Made by a program: the position numbers and the translations under genes | Part shown: positions 52,122-61,504 of the stretch, in pieces | Position numbering within the stretch: position 1 is the first letter of the stretch | Layout of the letters: the number at the start of each line of letters is the position of its first letter | Notes under the pieces: generated by a model | The model's database searches: none | Told to the model about the DNA's origin: nothing | The model's input: the letters and a program-made list of their open reading frames with translations, nothing else | Source: Pseudomonadota bacterium | GTDB lineage: Bacteria > Pseudomonadota > Gammaproteobacteria > Xanthomonadales > SZUA-38 | Reading direction: 5' to 3' | Length of the DNA: 64,000 nt | Assembly (NCBI GenBank): GCA_039033415.1 | Contig: JBCCCR010000020.1 | Span: forward strand, 1-64,000

Positions 52122-53657
52122 TCAAGCAGGGTTGGCTTCGGGAACCGGATCGGCCGCCGGCTCTGCCTCGCGATCGACCAGCAGTGTTGCGCCGCCGGCA
52201 ACGATCAGCAGCACGCCGCCAATGACCAGTCCATAGATGCTCTCGCCGTCAAAATACACCCGCAGCAGAAGCCCCAGAACGCTGGCCGCAATCAGCTGCG
52301 GGATCACAATGAAAAAATTGAAGATCCCCATGTACACGCCCATTTTCTCGGCCGGCAGCGCGCTGGACAGTAGGGCATAGGGCAATGACAGGATGGAGGC
52401 CCAGGCCACGCCAACGCCAACCATAGGAATCCACAGCAACGTCGGACCCTGAATCAGATAGAAGCTGAGCAGGCTGAGCCCACCTAACGATAGGTTTAGC
52501 ACGTGACACCAACGACAGCCGAGACGGTTGGCGACAAAGGGTATGGCGATGGCCGCGAGTGCCGCAAAGCCGTTGTAGGCGGCGAACAGTACGCCGACCC
52601 AGTTGGCCCCTTCGTTGTAGAGCTCCGTGGTCGGGTCGGTCACGCCGTAGTGGTGACTGGTGACCGCGGCAGTGCCGTAGATCCACATCGCAAACAAGGC
52701 AAACCACGAGAAAAACTGCACCACCGCCAGCTGCCGCATGACTCGCGGCATGGCAAAAAGATCGCTGACGACCTGATACACGCCGTGATCGGTTTTGCCC
52801 CGTCGACCCATCGAAGCGGTCAGCAGCAGAACCGCTGCGAACCCCAGGGCCGACCCCGCGAGAATGTAGAGCTGCTTATCAAGGCCGCTGACGATAATCC
52901 AGGTTAGCAGCGCGGCGCCGGCAATCGCCCAGATCAGCGCCCGGGACAGATAATACGCCGGCGCCTGCAGCGATCGGCTTGCCGGTCGGGACCGAGGAGC
53001 CGCCTGCTCGAAGGCGGCAAGCTCCTCCGGACTGTACTCCCTCGTTCGCAGTACGGTCCAGAGAACGGCCAGCAGAAAGACGGCTGCGCCGAAGTAGAAC
53101 GAGAGCCGAACGGAGTCGGGTACTTCACCCGGGCCGGCGCTGTTGCTGACGTCCAGCCAGTTGGCCAGGATCCAAGGCATGGCTGACGCCACGACGGCAC
53201 CGACGCCGATAAAGAAGCTCTGCATGGCGAAGCCGACCGTGCGCTGCTTTTCTGGCAGCATGTCGCCGACAAAAGCCCGGAATGGCTCCATCGATACATT
53301 GATGCTGGCATCCATAATCCAGAGCATGCCCGCAGCCATCCAAAGCGTCGGCGAGTTGGGCATAAAAAAGAGCGCGATGCTGGCGAGGATGGCGCCGCCC
53401 AGGAAGTAAGGGCGGCGACGGCCAAAGCGGCCCCAGGTGCGGTCGCTGAGAAACCCGATGATCGGCTGCACCAGCAGGCCGGTAACCGGCGCCGCCACCC
53501 ACAGAACCGGCAGGTCCTCAATGCTGGCCCCCAGGGTCTGGAAAATTCGGCTGACGTTGGCGTTTTGCAGGGCGAAACCGAACTGGATCCCGAGGAAGCC
53601 GAAGCTCATGTTCCAGATCTGCCAGAAGCTCAACGTGGGTTTTTGCCGTGAATTCAT
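52122..53657 (-). CDS. MFS sugar transporter (GPH/SLC45-like, probable maltodextrin or maltose uptake)
   Basis: 511 aa, 12 helices. Start [36 protein letters not shown]; loop 2-3 [19 protein letters not shown], with the RxGRRRPY motif of SLC45/sucrose-H+ symporters and of bacterial maltose carriers. A long central loop separates the halves. Next to malQ, a LacI gene and an amylase remnant, it most likely imports maltose or short maltodextrins. It has no Shine-Dalgarno sequence; its ATG overlaps the stop of the remnant frame (ATGA), so translation may depend on that frame. Confidence 0.88.
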   Translation of the reverse strand: MNSRQKPTLSFWQIWNMSFGFLGIQFGFALQNANVSRIFQTLGASIEDLPVLWVAAPVTGLLVQPIIGFLSDRTWGRFGRRRPYFLGGAILASIALFFMPNSPTLWMAAGMLWIMDASINVSMEPFRAFVGDMLPEKQRTVGFAMQSFFIGVGAVVASAMPWILANWLDVSNSAGPGEVPDSVRLSFYFGAAVFLLAVLWTVLRTREYSPEELAAFEQAAPRSRPASRSLQAPAYYLSRALIWAIAGAALLTWIIVSGLDKQLYILAGSALGFAAVLLLTASMGRRGKTDHGVYQVVSDLFAMPRVMRQLAVVQFFSWFALFAMWIYGTAAVTSHHYGVTDPTTELYNEGANWVGVLFAAYNGFAALAAIAIPFVANRLGCRWCHVLNLSLGGLSLLSFYLIQGPTLLWIPMVGVGVAWASILSLPYALLSSALPAEKMGVYMGIFNFFIVIPQLIAASVLGLLLRVYFDGESIYGLVIGGVLLIVAGGATLLVDREAEPAADPVPEANPA

Positions 53658-54088
53658 GGGGAGGTAGTGGTCTGTGGCTGGACAAGAATTTGATAGCCCC
53701 AGGCGGGCAGGTCAGCCGTTCTGCTGGCGGTCAGGGTCAGCAGCTGGCCGGAGGCGAAGTCCTGCCAGCCATTCACAAAAGGGCCGTCGGTCATCGTTAA
53801 AGACCGCTTTTGGTCGGAGTAATTGAACATGGCGAGTATGCGGTGATCACCCTTTGTGCGGGTAAAACTGAAGATCAATTTGGGCTCAGAGTTTACAACC
53901 TGGACCATCGGTGCTCCCCATAACGACGCCATCGCATTGTCCGGCAGGGCGGGCCCGTTGGCGATGGGAGGCGCAAAGAAAACTGCGGCATGGGCGTCTC
54001 GGCAACTACCTAATGCTGACGACCCTAGAAGGCGGGCCGATGAGTTGCAACGAGCTGAATACGTATTCAGGGCAGCATACGTATTCAC
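53654..54088 (-). pseudogene. remnant of a GH13 alpha-amylase-family gene (C-terminal domain only)
   Basis: The frame is open over 144 codons, but only about 93 codons at its end (53932 down to 53654) look like protein: SLWGAPMVQVVNSEPKLIFSFTRTKGDHRILAMFNYSD and then DGPFVNGWQDFASGQLLTL, DLPAWGYQILVQ. This is the C-terminal beta-sandwich of GH13 amylases/glucosidases. The catalytic barrel is absent, and the upstream part of the frame runs into operator-like sequence. I infer a large internal or 5' deletion. The stop overlaps the MFS start as ATGA, so the frame may persist as a coupling leader. It could instead be a small real protein. Confidence 0.6.
54057..54087. promoter_or_regulatory. two TACGTA-centred operator-like sites in the maltodextrin locus
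   Basis: GAATACGTATTC (54057-54068) is a perfect 12-bp palindrome. ATACGTATTCA occurs at 54059-54069 and again at 54077-54087, an 18-bp step, so the sites are close to two helical turns apart. Palindromes with a central CG are typical LacI-family operators. They lie between the MFS unit and malQ; the LacI gene at 55952 is the natural candidate regulator. Confidence 0.6.
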
Positions 54089-54249
54089 GGGCTTGCTCTG
54101 GACCTCGCCCGTGGCTTAGCTTGCAACCATCAGGAACGCGCGCGATAACGCTCTGCCATCGTGTCCTACGACGGGCGGTTGTCGGTGTGGAACCGCATTC
54201 GGGAAATGCTAGGTGTAGCCGGACAACCGGCCTAAGAAGGAATCAAACC

Positions 54250-55812
54250 TTGTCCACCGCGGTCATTGAAGTGGAACCTGCCGGCAAGGCCATGTCGCCG
54301 CTTGCCGGGCGACGCAGTGCCGGCGTTTGTATGCATCTGTCCTCGCTGCCTGGGCAGCACGGTATCGGCGGCATCGGTTCGGGCGCTCGGAAGTTTGTCG
54401 ATACGCTCCAGTCTATGGGGCTGAGCGTCTGGCAGTTCCTTCCTACGGGGCCGACGGCCTACGGAGATTCTCCTTACCAGTCGCTCTCGACTTTCGCTGG
54501 TAACGAAATGTTGATTGGGGTTGAAGAGCTGATCCAGCTTGGGCTGGTCAATGCCGGTGAAGCGGAGCCGCTGCGCGACCTGCCATCGGGCTTTGTAGAT
54601 TACGGCGCCCTGATACCGATCAAGACGCTGCTGCTGGCGCTAGCCGCCGACCGTTTCGAAGATCGGGCGAGCGCTGAGCTAAGGCTGAAGTGCGATGAAT
54701 TCGTTTCCGAAAATGACCAGCTTTGGCTTCACGACTACGCCCTTTATCGAATCCTAAAAAATCGCCACCAGCTAGCACCCTGGACGCAATGGGAAGCGGA
54801 GTTCCTGCGGCGCGAGCCTCAGGCCCTGCGGAGGATCGAACTGGAAAATGCCGACGAGATTGCGGCCATCAAGGTGACCCAATTTTTGTTCGACTATCAG
54901 TGGCAGGCTTTGCGGGAGCACGCAGCTCGCCGGGGCGTCGCGCTTTTCGGTGACATGCCGATCTACATTGCGCACGATAGCGCGGACGCCTGGGCTCATC
55001 CCGAGCTTCTCCAGGTTGATGCGCTTGGGCGGCCCCAGCAGGTGGCCGGGGTCCCGCCGGACTACTTCAGCGAGGATGGTCAGCTCTGGGGCAATCCGCT
55101 CTATGACTGGGATCATCACGCACGCACCGGCTACCGCTGGTGGATCGATCGTATTCGCCAAACGATGAAAACGGTCGATTTGGTGCGCATCGACCATTTC
55201 CGGGGTTTCGAAGCCTTCTGGTCGGTCCCTGCCGGCGCGAACTCGGCCCGCGGTGGCCGCTGGGTCAAAGGTCCCGGCGATGAGGTGTTCAACGCCATGC
55301 GTCAGGCTTTGGGTAACCTGCCCATCATCGCTGAAGACCTTGGAGTCATCACAGCCCAGGTGGACGAGCTGCGGCAACGGCAGAACATCCCCGGCATGAA
55401 AGTGCTGCAGTTTATGGTGGGTGAGGCCGACATGGACAGGTCCGAAATCGTGGAGGACTGCGTTTGCTATACGGGCACTCACGACAACGACACCGTTGTG
55501 GGGTGGTTCAACGGAGGCCCGGGTGACATCCGCACGCCGGAAGAAATCGAGGCATCCCGCTTGGCGGTGTTGGCCAACACCGGCGGTCGGCCTGATTCGA
55601 TTCACGAAGATCTGATCAACTTTGCCTATTCATCGCCCGCCGCCATCGCGCTGGCGCCCATGCAGGACTACCTGGGGCTTGGGTCGGAGTCGCGGATGAA
55701 CACGCCGGGCACCGCATCGAGCAACTGGCGCTGGCGACTGCAGCCCGGGCAGCTGTCGCCCGAGCTTATACAGTCGGTGGCTGCCAGAGTGACCGCGACG
55801 GGGCGCCGCTGA
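54250..55812 (+). CDS. malQ: 4-alpha-glucanotransferase (amylomaltase)
   Basis: 520 aa from a TTG at 54250 with AGGA 8 bases before it; the longer frame to 53911 crosses the operator sites and is not credible, and an ATG at 54292 is the shorter choice. GH77 signature throughout: GVCMHLSSLPGQHGIGGIG, QFLPTGPTAYGDSPYQSLSTFAGN, FGDMPIYIAHDSADAW, nucleophile region VRIDHFRGFEAFW, acid/base IAEDLGVIT, and YTGTHDNDTVVGW. It transfers glucan units between maltodextrins in the cytoplasm. It is followed by the LacI gene after 139 bp. Confidence 0.96.
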   Translation: MSTAVIEVEPAGKAMSPLAGRRSAGVCMHLSSLPGQHGIGGIGSGARKFVDTLQSMGLSVWQFLPTGPTAYGDSPYQSLSTFAGNEMLIGVEELIQLGLVNAGEAEPLRDLPSGFVDYGALIPIKTLLLALAADRFEDRASAELRLKCDEFVSENDQLWLHDYALYRILKNRHQLAPWTQWEAEFLRREPQALRRIELENADEIAAIKVTQFLFDYQWQALREHAARRGVALFGDMPIYIAHDSADAWAHPELLQVDALGRPQQVAGVPPDYFSEDGQLWGNPLYDWDHHARTGYRWWIDRIRQTMKTVDLVRIDHFRGFEAFWSVPAGANSARGGRWVKGPGDEVFNAMRQALGNLPIIAEDLGVITAQVDELRQRQNIPGMKVLQFMVGEADMDRSEIVEDCVCYTGTHDNDTVVGWFNGGPGDIRTPEEIEASRLAVLANTGGRPDSIHEDLINFAYSSPAAIALAPMQDYLGLGSESRMNTPGTASSNWRWRLQPGQLSPELIQSVAARVTATGRR

Positions 55813-55951
55813 ACGACTTGGCCCTGGCCGTCGCGTTCTTCACAATCTCCTCACAAGCGGCCCATAACATTGCGAAGGCGTTTGTAGGAAGACTTTCCCT
55901 TCGACGCAACCAACGTAAATTCAGTGGGGAAATCACTGATTTGAACCGACT

Positions 55952-57037
55952 TTGACCAACCGCAAGCCAACTTCGCTGGATATTGCCTACCTGGCCGGCG
56001 TATCCCAGGCCACCGTCTCTCGCGCCCTCCGGGATAGCAAGCTGGTGAGCGAGGCCACGCGAAAGCGGGTCAAAGACGTTGCGCGCGAGCTGAACTACCG
56101 CACCGATCGGAACGCTGCGAGCCTGAGGTCGCAAAAGGCTCAGACCATCGCGCTCCTAATTTTCGAGGACCCCACGTCGGATTCCTCACACATCAACCCG
56201 TTTTTCCTGCGTATGCTCGGCACCATCACCCGAGCGGCATCGCGGCGCGGTTATGACCTGCTGGTGTCCTTCCAGCAGATGAGTCAGGACTGGCACACCG
56301 AATACGAACGCTCGAACCGCGCCGACGGGATTATCCTGCTCGGCTATGGCGACTACACGCGGTACGGCCACAAGCTTCAGTCGCTGGCGGACGCAGACGC
56401 TAATTTTGTGATTTGGGGTCCGGTGCTGGAAAACCAGCCCGGGCACCGGATCGGTTCGGACAACAAGCTGGGGGCCAGGGAGGCCACTCGCCACCTTCTC
56501 AAGCTGGGTCGAGAGAAGATTGCTTTTATCGGCGACGTTTCTGATCGCTGTCCCGAATTTAGGCTTCGGTATACCGGCTACCTGGAGGCGTTGCGAGAAG
56601 CCGGAATCGCGGCAGATAAGGATGCCCAGGTCGATGCAGACAATCGGGAGGGTGACGGTCGCGAGGCGGTTGAGCTGCTGCGCCAGCGCGGCGTAGCGTT
56701 CGACGCCATCGTCACGGCGAGCGACCTGATGGCCATCGGCGCTATCCAGGCCCTCAATGCGAACGGCATGCAGGTCCCCGACGACGTCGCTGTCGTCGGG
56801 TTCGACGACATCCCCGCGGCTTCCTACATCAGTCCCGCGCTCACCACAGTCCATCAGGACACGGCGTTGGCGGGGCGCACGCTCGTCGACAACCTGCTGG
56901 CGATGATCGACGGACAGTCGGTTCAATCATCGTTGATCCCCCTTGAACTGGTGGTGCGCGAATCTTGCGGCGCATCGATTGCCCAAGCCCAGGCGGATTC
57001 CGGCAAACCGAAAAGGCTTCGCGCTGTCGATCGGTGA
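55952..57037 (+). CDS. LacI-family regulator of the maltodextrin locus
   Basis: 361 aa from a TTG at 55952; no in-frame ATG is available. HTH: SLDIAYLAGVSQATVSRALRDSKLVSEATRKRV at about 8-40, then hinge helix ELNYRTDRNAASLRSQKA. Periplasmic-binding-protein-like core: IALLIFEDPT, GIILLGYGDYT, IGSDNKLGAREATRHLL, AFIGDVSDRCPEFRLRYTGYLEAL, VVGFDDIPAASYISPALTTVHQD. By position it should bind the two TACGTA sites at 54057-54087 and control malQ and the MFS gene, with a maltose-type inducer. It carries no catabolite-specific motif that I can name. Confidence 0.92.
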   Translation: MTNRKPTSLDIAYLAGVSQATVSRALRDSKLVSEATRKRVKDVARELNYRTDRNAASLRSQKAQTIALLIFEDPTSDSSHINPFFLRMLGTITRAASRRGYDLLVSFQQMSQDWHTEYERSNRADGIILLGYGDYTRYGHKLQSLADADANFVIWGPVLENQPGHRIGSDNKLGAREATRHLLKLGREKIAFIGDVSDRCPEFRLRYTGYLEALREAGIAADKDAQVDADNREGDGREAVELLRQRGVAFDAIVTASDLMAIGAIQALNANGMQVPDDVAVVGFDDIPAASYISPALTTVHQDTALAGRTLVDNLLAMIDGQSVQSSLIPLELVVRESCGASIAQAQADSGKPKRLRAVDR

Positions 57038-57127
57038 CTTTTAGCTTAGGGCGCCCGAAAGCGTGCCGGCTGTCGCCGGCGAGGCGCCAGGCATCAGGAC
57101 ACACTTAATTTATTGCCGACTTCCGCG

Positions 57128-58069
57128 ATGCAGAAACATCCAATTCCGCTGACCGATCTACACGTTTCACCGCTGGCGTTGGGAACCATGCAGCTCGGCG
57201 GCGCCTGGGATCAGGACCCTCTGACCGACTCGGCCGTGGAGACAACCGCCGCCATCATCGAATCCGCGCTCGGCCTCGGCATCAACCACTTGGACCTGGC
57301 CGATATCTATACCTTTGGTAAATCTGACCAGGCGATCGGCCGGGTGTTGGCGGCACAGCCTGGGCTGCGACAGCAGCTGGTGATTCAGCAGAAGTGCGGC
57401 ATTGTGCTGCCGCAGGAACCCGGCAATATCCAGCACTACAACTTGAGTGCTGGCCACATCGTGGCCGTGGTGGAACAGACTTTGACCACCCTCGGCACCG
57501 ACTATTTGGACATACTCGCCCTCCACCGCCCAGACCCGCTTGCGGTGCTGGAGGAGGTGGCTGCCGCCTTTGATCAGCTGCACAGGACGGGTAAGGTCCG
57601 CTGGTTTGGCGTGAGCAATCACAGCGCGGGGCAGCTGGCGCTGCTAAAAAGGTGGGTCGACCAACCGATCGTCCTGAACCAGCTCGAGCTCAGCCTGCTT
57701 CGGCACCAGCTGATCTCCGACGGCCTCATGATCAACACCTCCAGCTCGCAGAACTCGCAGGGCCTCCTCGACTACTGCCGCCTGCACGATATTTTTATTC
57801 AGGCATGGTCACCGCTGGCCCAGGGTCGTCTGTTCGATGCATCGTCGCCGCTGGGCCGTGCCATCGCCGCGATGGCGGACGAGCTGGGGGCACCGGCAGA
57901 AGCCGTCGCGCTCGCCTGGATCCTCCGTCATCCAGCCAAGATTCAGCCGATTGTCGGCACCGGAGACCCCGAGCGTTTGGCGTCATGCGCCAAAGCCGTT
58001 GCGACGGCGCTCAGTCGACAGCAGTGGTACCGCCTGCTGGAGGCAAGCCGCGGTCAGCCAGCACCCTGA
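57128..58069 (+). CDS. aldo/keto reductase
   Basis: 313 aa from the ATG at 57128 (an in-frame TTG at 57113 is weaker). TIM-barrel AKR: start LHVSPLALGTMQLGGAWDQD, catalytic set Asp/Tyr in LDLADIYTFGKSDQAIG, Lys in VIQQKCGI, His in DILALHRPDPLAVLEE; NADPH site at the C-terminus (QPIVGTGDPERLASCAKAV). The YdhF-like branch (oxidoreductase of the AKR11 type) fits best. Reduces a carbonyl with NADPH; substrate unknown. It is 90 bp after the LacI gene but nothing ties it to sugar use. Confidence 0.88.
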   Translation: MQKHPIPLTDLHVSPLALGTMQLGGAWDQDPLTDSAVETTAAIIESALGLGINHLDLADIYTFGKSDQAIGRVLAAQPGLRQQLVIQQKCGIVLPQEPGNIQHYNLSAGHIVAVVEQTLTTLGTDYLDILALHRPDPLAVLEEVAAAFDQLHRTGKVRWFGVSNHSAGQLALLKRWVDQPIVLNQLELSLLRHQLISDGLMINTSSSQNSQGLLDYCRLHDIFIQAWSPLAQGRLFDASSPLGRAIAAMADELGAPAEAVALAWILRHPAKIQPIVGTGDPERLASCAKAVATALSRQQWYRLLEASRGQPAP

Positions 58070-58177
58070 GGGCTGCCGTGCATGGGGTCGGCAGGCGCGC
58101 TGACCTGTGCCGAACGAGACATTTCAGGGGCGACAGCATCGTGTACGCTCACCCTTTTTCTGGGAGAGTCTCAAGCC

Positions 58178-59953
58178 GTGAAGCGTTTCCTGATCAGTGT
58201 TTTGCTGCTTCTGCTCAGCGGTTCGTGCCTGGCGGATGGCCATGGTCGTTCCGACGTTGATGCGGTCTTTGGGGGCTTGCGCCCGGTCAATTCCTTCGAG
58301 GGTGATCCGACCTGGTCGCTTCAAGAGCGCATGGAACACTATGGCGTACCCGGTGTCGGCATTGCCGTCATCAAGGATCGAGAGGTCATCTGGCATGAGG
58401 TTGTGGGCCTGGCAGACCGTGTAACCGGGGCCCCAGTGACGTCCGATACCCTGTTCCAAGCCGGCTCAATCAGCAAACCCGTTAGCGCTTACGGCGCGAT
58501 GATGATGGTTGAGAGCGGCGATCTCAAACTGGATGAGTCGGTCAACAAACGACTGAAATCCTGGAAGATTCCCGCCAGCGAGTGGAGCGACGAGAATCCC
58601 GTCACGCTCACGCATCTGACCAGCCATACCGGAGGGCTGACGGTTCACGGCTTCCCGGGTTACGCACCCGGCGTTGCGGTGCCGACGCTCGTACAGGTGT
58701 TGGACGGCGTGCCGCCAGCCAACACGCCGGCGATTTTTGTGAATCGGGCGCCGGGGGAGGGCTGGCGCTATTCCGGCGGCGGCTACACGGTGATGCAGCA
58801 GCTGATGATCGATGTCGGTGGCAAGGCGTTTCCGGCGCTGATGGAGGAGCTCGTGCTCGGCCCGCTCAACATGCGCAGCAGCACGTTCGAGCAGCCGCTG
58901 CCGCCCGGCAAGCTCAAAAATGCCGGAGCGGGTGTCCTGCCCAACGGATCGGACGTCCCCGGAAAGCGCCACACTTATCCCGAGATGGCCGCGGCGGGTC
59001 TTTGGACCACCGCCTACGATCTCGCTCTGTTTGCCGCCGATGTTCAGCAGGCGCTCAACGGAGACAGCGAGGTTTTGTCCAAGGCCATGGCCGAGGCAAT
59101 GGTGGAGCCCGTCGATCCAACGTTCGGCCGAGGGTTTTCCCTGGAAAGCATAGACGGTCACGCTTACTTTGAGCACGGCGGCTGGGACGAAGGGTTTTGT
59201 GCGCAGCTGACCGCCAGCCGGGACGCGGGGGTGGGTGTTGCGGTGATGATCAATTCGAACCATCCCCAGTTTCTCGACGAGGTTGTGAAGTCTGTGGCCA
59301 TGGCCTATGACTGGCCCGGCTATCGAGACCTGAAACGACAGCCGATGCCGTCATCTGCCCTCTCGGCCTATCCTGGCCGCTACCGCTACAACGACGAACA
59401 ATCCATCTCGGTAACCGCGGACGCTGGCCGGCTGTTTATGCAGTACGTCGGTGAGGCACCGCAAGAACTGATTCATATCGGCGACAACACCTTTGCTCGC
59501 CGCGAGCGCGGTGCGCGAATCACTTTTTCGGAGCGTGAGGGCTCGCCGATCTTTGAGTTCATGATCGACGACGAAAACCGCCAGCGTCACGTACGCCTTG
59601 CGGAAGACGAATTTCTGCCCAGAGACGTCCTGGTACGAGACGATGAGGAACGGGCTCTGCAGCGCTATCGCGCCCTGATTGAGGCGGACGGATCTTCACC
59701 CTGGGAGGCGATCCTGAATGACACGGGCCTTGAGATGGCAGGCAACGGCTTCTCCGATCTCGGGCTCAAACTGCTGAGGATCAACGCTGAGCTGTTTCCC
59801 GAGTCGGCAAACACCTGGGACAGCATCGGTTATGTTCTGCTCCAGCAAGGGCATCGCCAGCAAGGAGAGCTCTATTACCGCAAGGCGCTTGAAATCGACC
59901 CGCAGTTTTCCTCCGCGCTTCAGGCTCTAGCAGAACTTGAGGCGGCCAACTGA
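58178..59953 (+). CDS. exported serine hydrolase (beta-lactamase fold) with TPR-like tail
   Basis: 591 aa from a GTG at 58178 (GGGAGAG upstream); the frame to 58082 lacks a signal. Signal peptide LISVLLLLLSGSCLA. Catalytic SISK at 97-100, Tyr motif WRYSGGGYTVMQ, third motif FEHGGWDEGF. The domain of about 360 residues belongs to the class C beta-lactamase/D-aminopeptidase family. After it comes a beta-barrel-like DUF3471-type part (LSAYPGRYRYNDEQSISVTADAGRLFMQ). The last about 90 residues are helical, with one TPR-like unit (ANTWDSIGYVLLQQGHRQQGELYYRKALEIDP). Periplasmic esterase or peptidase; substrate unknown. Confidence 0.88.
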   Translation: MKRFLISVLLLLLSGSCLADGHGRSDVDAVFGGLRPVNSFEGDPTWSLQERMEHYGVPGVGIAVIKDREVIWHEVVGLADRVTGAPVTSDTLFQAGSISKPVSAYGAMMMVESGDLKLDESVNKRLKSWKIPASEWSDENPVTLTHLTSHTGGLTVHGFPGYAPGVAVPTLVQVLDGVPPANTPAIFVNRAPGEGWRYSGGGYTVMQQLMIDVGGKAFPALMEELVLGPLNMRSSTFEQPLPPGKLKNAGAGVLPNGSDVPGKRHTYPEMAAAGLWTTAYDLALFAADVQQALNGDSEVLSKAMAEAMVEPVDPTFGRGFSLESIDGHAYFEHGGWDEGFCAQLTASRDAGVGVAVMINSNHPQFLDEVVKSVAMAYDWPGYRDLKRQPMPSSALSAYPGRYRYNDEQSISVTADAGRLFMQYVGEAPQELIHIGDNTFARRERGARITFSEREGSPIFEFMIDDENRQRHVRLAEDEFLPRDVLVRDDEERALQRYRALIEADGSSPWEAILNDTGLEMAGNGFSDLGLKLLRINAELFPESANTWDSIGYVLLQQGHRQQGELYYRKALEIDPQFSSALQALAELEAAN

Positions 59954-60045
59954 TCCCGCGGCAGCTGCCTCATGAGGCTTTTGCCGTCCAGGTGATGAGC
60001 CCTATGGGGGCGACCGATCCATTCGACGCCCAGAGCCTGGTGAGT

Positions 60046-61287
60046 TCAGCTGCTGCGAACCGCGGCGACAACCTCGTCGCCAAGCTGGTGATCTGATTCG
60101 AACCAGGTCAACCGACCGCGACCCTGAGACTTCGCCTGATACAGCGCAAGGTCAACCTGCTTTACCAGACTCTCTGGCGACCGATTCGGTCGGGGCTGTA
60201 TGAGTCCAGCGCCGATGCTGACCGTCACAACGGGGGCGGTGCTGGAATCGGCGTGGGGGATTTCCAGTGCTCGGATCTCTTCCTCGATCTGTTTACCCGC
60301 GGCCACTACGTGCTCGGGCGTTGCGGCATAGAACAAGAGCGCAAACTCCTCGCCGCCGACGCGAGCCGCGATGTCGAGGGGGCGGCGGACCGAGTCGCCC
60401 AACACCTCGCCGATGCGAGCCAGGCAGCGGTCGCCAGCCTGGTGCCCGTAGCGATCGTTAAAGGCCTTAAAGTGGTCGACGTCGACCAGCAGCAAACCGA
60501 GCGGGTTGCTGTCGCGATGTCCTTGTTTCCAGAGTGATTCCAGCTCTTCGTCGAAGACCCGGCGGTTCTTGAGCCCGGTGAGCGAGTCCACGCTGCTGAG
60601 AACCTGCATGATGCGCCGCTGCAGAAAGCTGAGTCGTTGGCTGTGCTCAAGGGTGTAGGCGAACACGAGCGCCACGACGCTCACCACCATCAGGACCGAC
60701 GTTTCAAAACGAATCAGCTCAGGCGGCGCGCCGTGATAGGAAAGGCTGAAGCCATAGCTTAGGGTGATGATGGCCCCGACTGCGGCTACGTTCCAGAACA
60801 GAAACCCGACAAGCATGTACAGGCCGAGAAAGCCGGTCAGCATCGTCACAAAAGCGTGCAAGTTACCCTGAGTAACGGATTCGGCGACCGAATAGCCGCC
60901 GAAGACACCGCTGGAGGCCAGCACCAGCGGCGCGACCTGGAGCCAGTATCGAAAAAAAAGGGGTTTAACAAAAAGGGTGATCAGCAGCAGCGCGGAGATC
61001 GGTCGTTGAACGTACTTTGACAACTGATCCATCAGGGTCAGCGCCGTGTCGACGGTCTCCGGCTCAGCGGCATTGTTGTTGGCGGTCATCCAGACGCTGA
61101 AGACAATCATGCTGATCACGCAGATCAGCACCCGCCGGCGAACTGACCTCAGATGATACTGCCTGTAGTGGTGCTCGAGCGGAGCTTCGAAGCGCAGCCA
61201 CCGGAACCCGCGCTCGATCTGCGCGTTCCAAACACGATGATCGCGTATCGATTCCGAGGCATGACTGATAGCAGGTCTTTTTGGCAA
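60046..61287 (-). CDS. membrane diguanylate cyclase (GGDEF)
   Basis: 413 aa from a TTG at 61287 with GGAA 7 bases upstream. Residues about 50-215 hold six hydrophobic helices of an MASE-like sensory region. The GGDEF domain starts near 230 (DSLTGLKNRRVFDEELE). The active site reads GGEEF at 311-315, and an inhibitory I-site RPLD stands at 302-305, 5 residues before it, so it should make c-di-GMP and be product-inhibited. DHFKAFNDRYGHQAGD is intact. Monocistronic; divergent to the methyltransferase gene. Confidence 0.93.
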   Translation of the reverse strand: MPKRPAISHASESIRDHRVWNAQIERGFRWLRFEAPLEHHYRQYHLRSVRRRVLICVISMIVFSVWMTANNNAAEPETVDTALTLMDQLSKYVQRPISALLLITLFVKPLFFRYWLQVAPLVLASSGVFGGYSVAESVTQGNLHAFVTMLTGFLGLYMLVGFLFWNVAAVGAIITLSYGFSLSYHGAPPELIRFETSVLMVVSVVALVFAYTLEHSQRLSFLQRRIMQVLSSVDSLTGLKNRRVFDEELESLWKQGHRDSNPLGLLLVDVDHFKAFNDRYGHQAGDRCLARIGEVLGDSVRRPLDIAARVGGEEFALLFYAATPEHVVAAGKQIEEEIRALEIPHADSSTAPVVTVSIGAGLIQPRPNRSPESLVKQVDLALYQAKSQGRGRLTWFESDHQLGDEVVAAVRSS

Positions 61288-61437
61288 GCCGTGGTTCCAA
61301 CAGGGAACGTCCCCTCCTTGCCATCGGCTGGCGCGACAAATTCTTGATGGCGCTGGTGGCCTGACGAACTATTTTGCCGGTGAGTCTCGGGCGTCGAAGA
61401 CCGTACGCCCATTGGCTTATAATCGCCGGCTTGATTT

Positions 61438-61456
61438 ACGAATGATAATCGTTACC
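61438..61456. promoter_or_regulatory. Fur-box-like site before the methyltransferase gene
   Basis: ACGAATGATAATCGTTACC matches the 19-bp Fur consensus GATAATGATAATCATTATC at 14 positions, including all of the core AATGATAATC. It lies 49 bp before the ATG at 61505, a promoter position. It is also 151 bp from the divergent diguanylate cyclase start. Confidence 0.65.
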
Positions 61457-61504
61457 ATTTGCCACTTGACTGCTTACGCCTAGGTGCGCTGGCAGACGCC
61501 GAAA

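Noticed and set aside
59967-59982. GCCT-CATG-AGGC followed by TTTT between two convergent genes, terminator-like
   Set aside because: Only a 4-bp stem; too weak to call a terminator.
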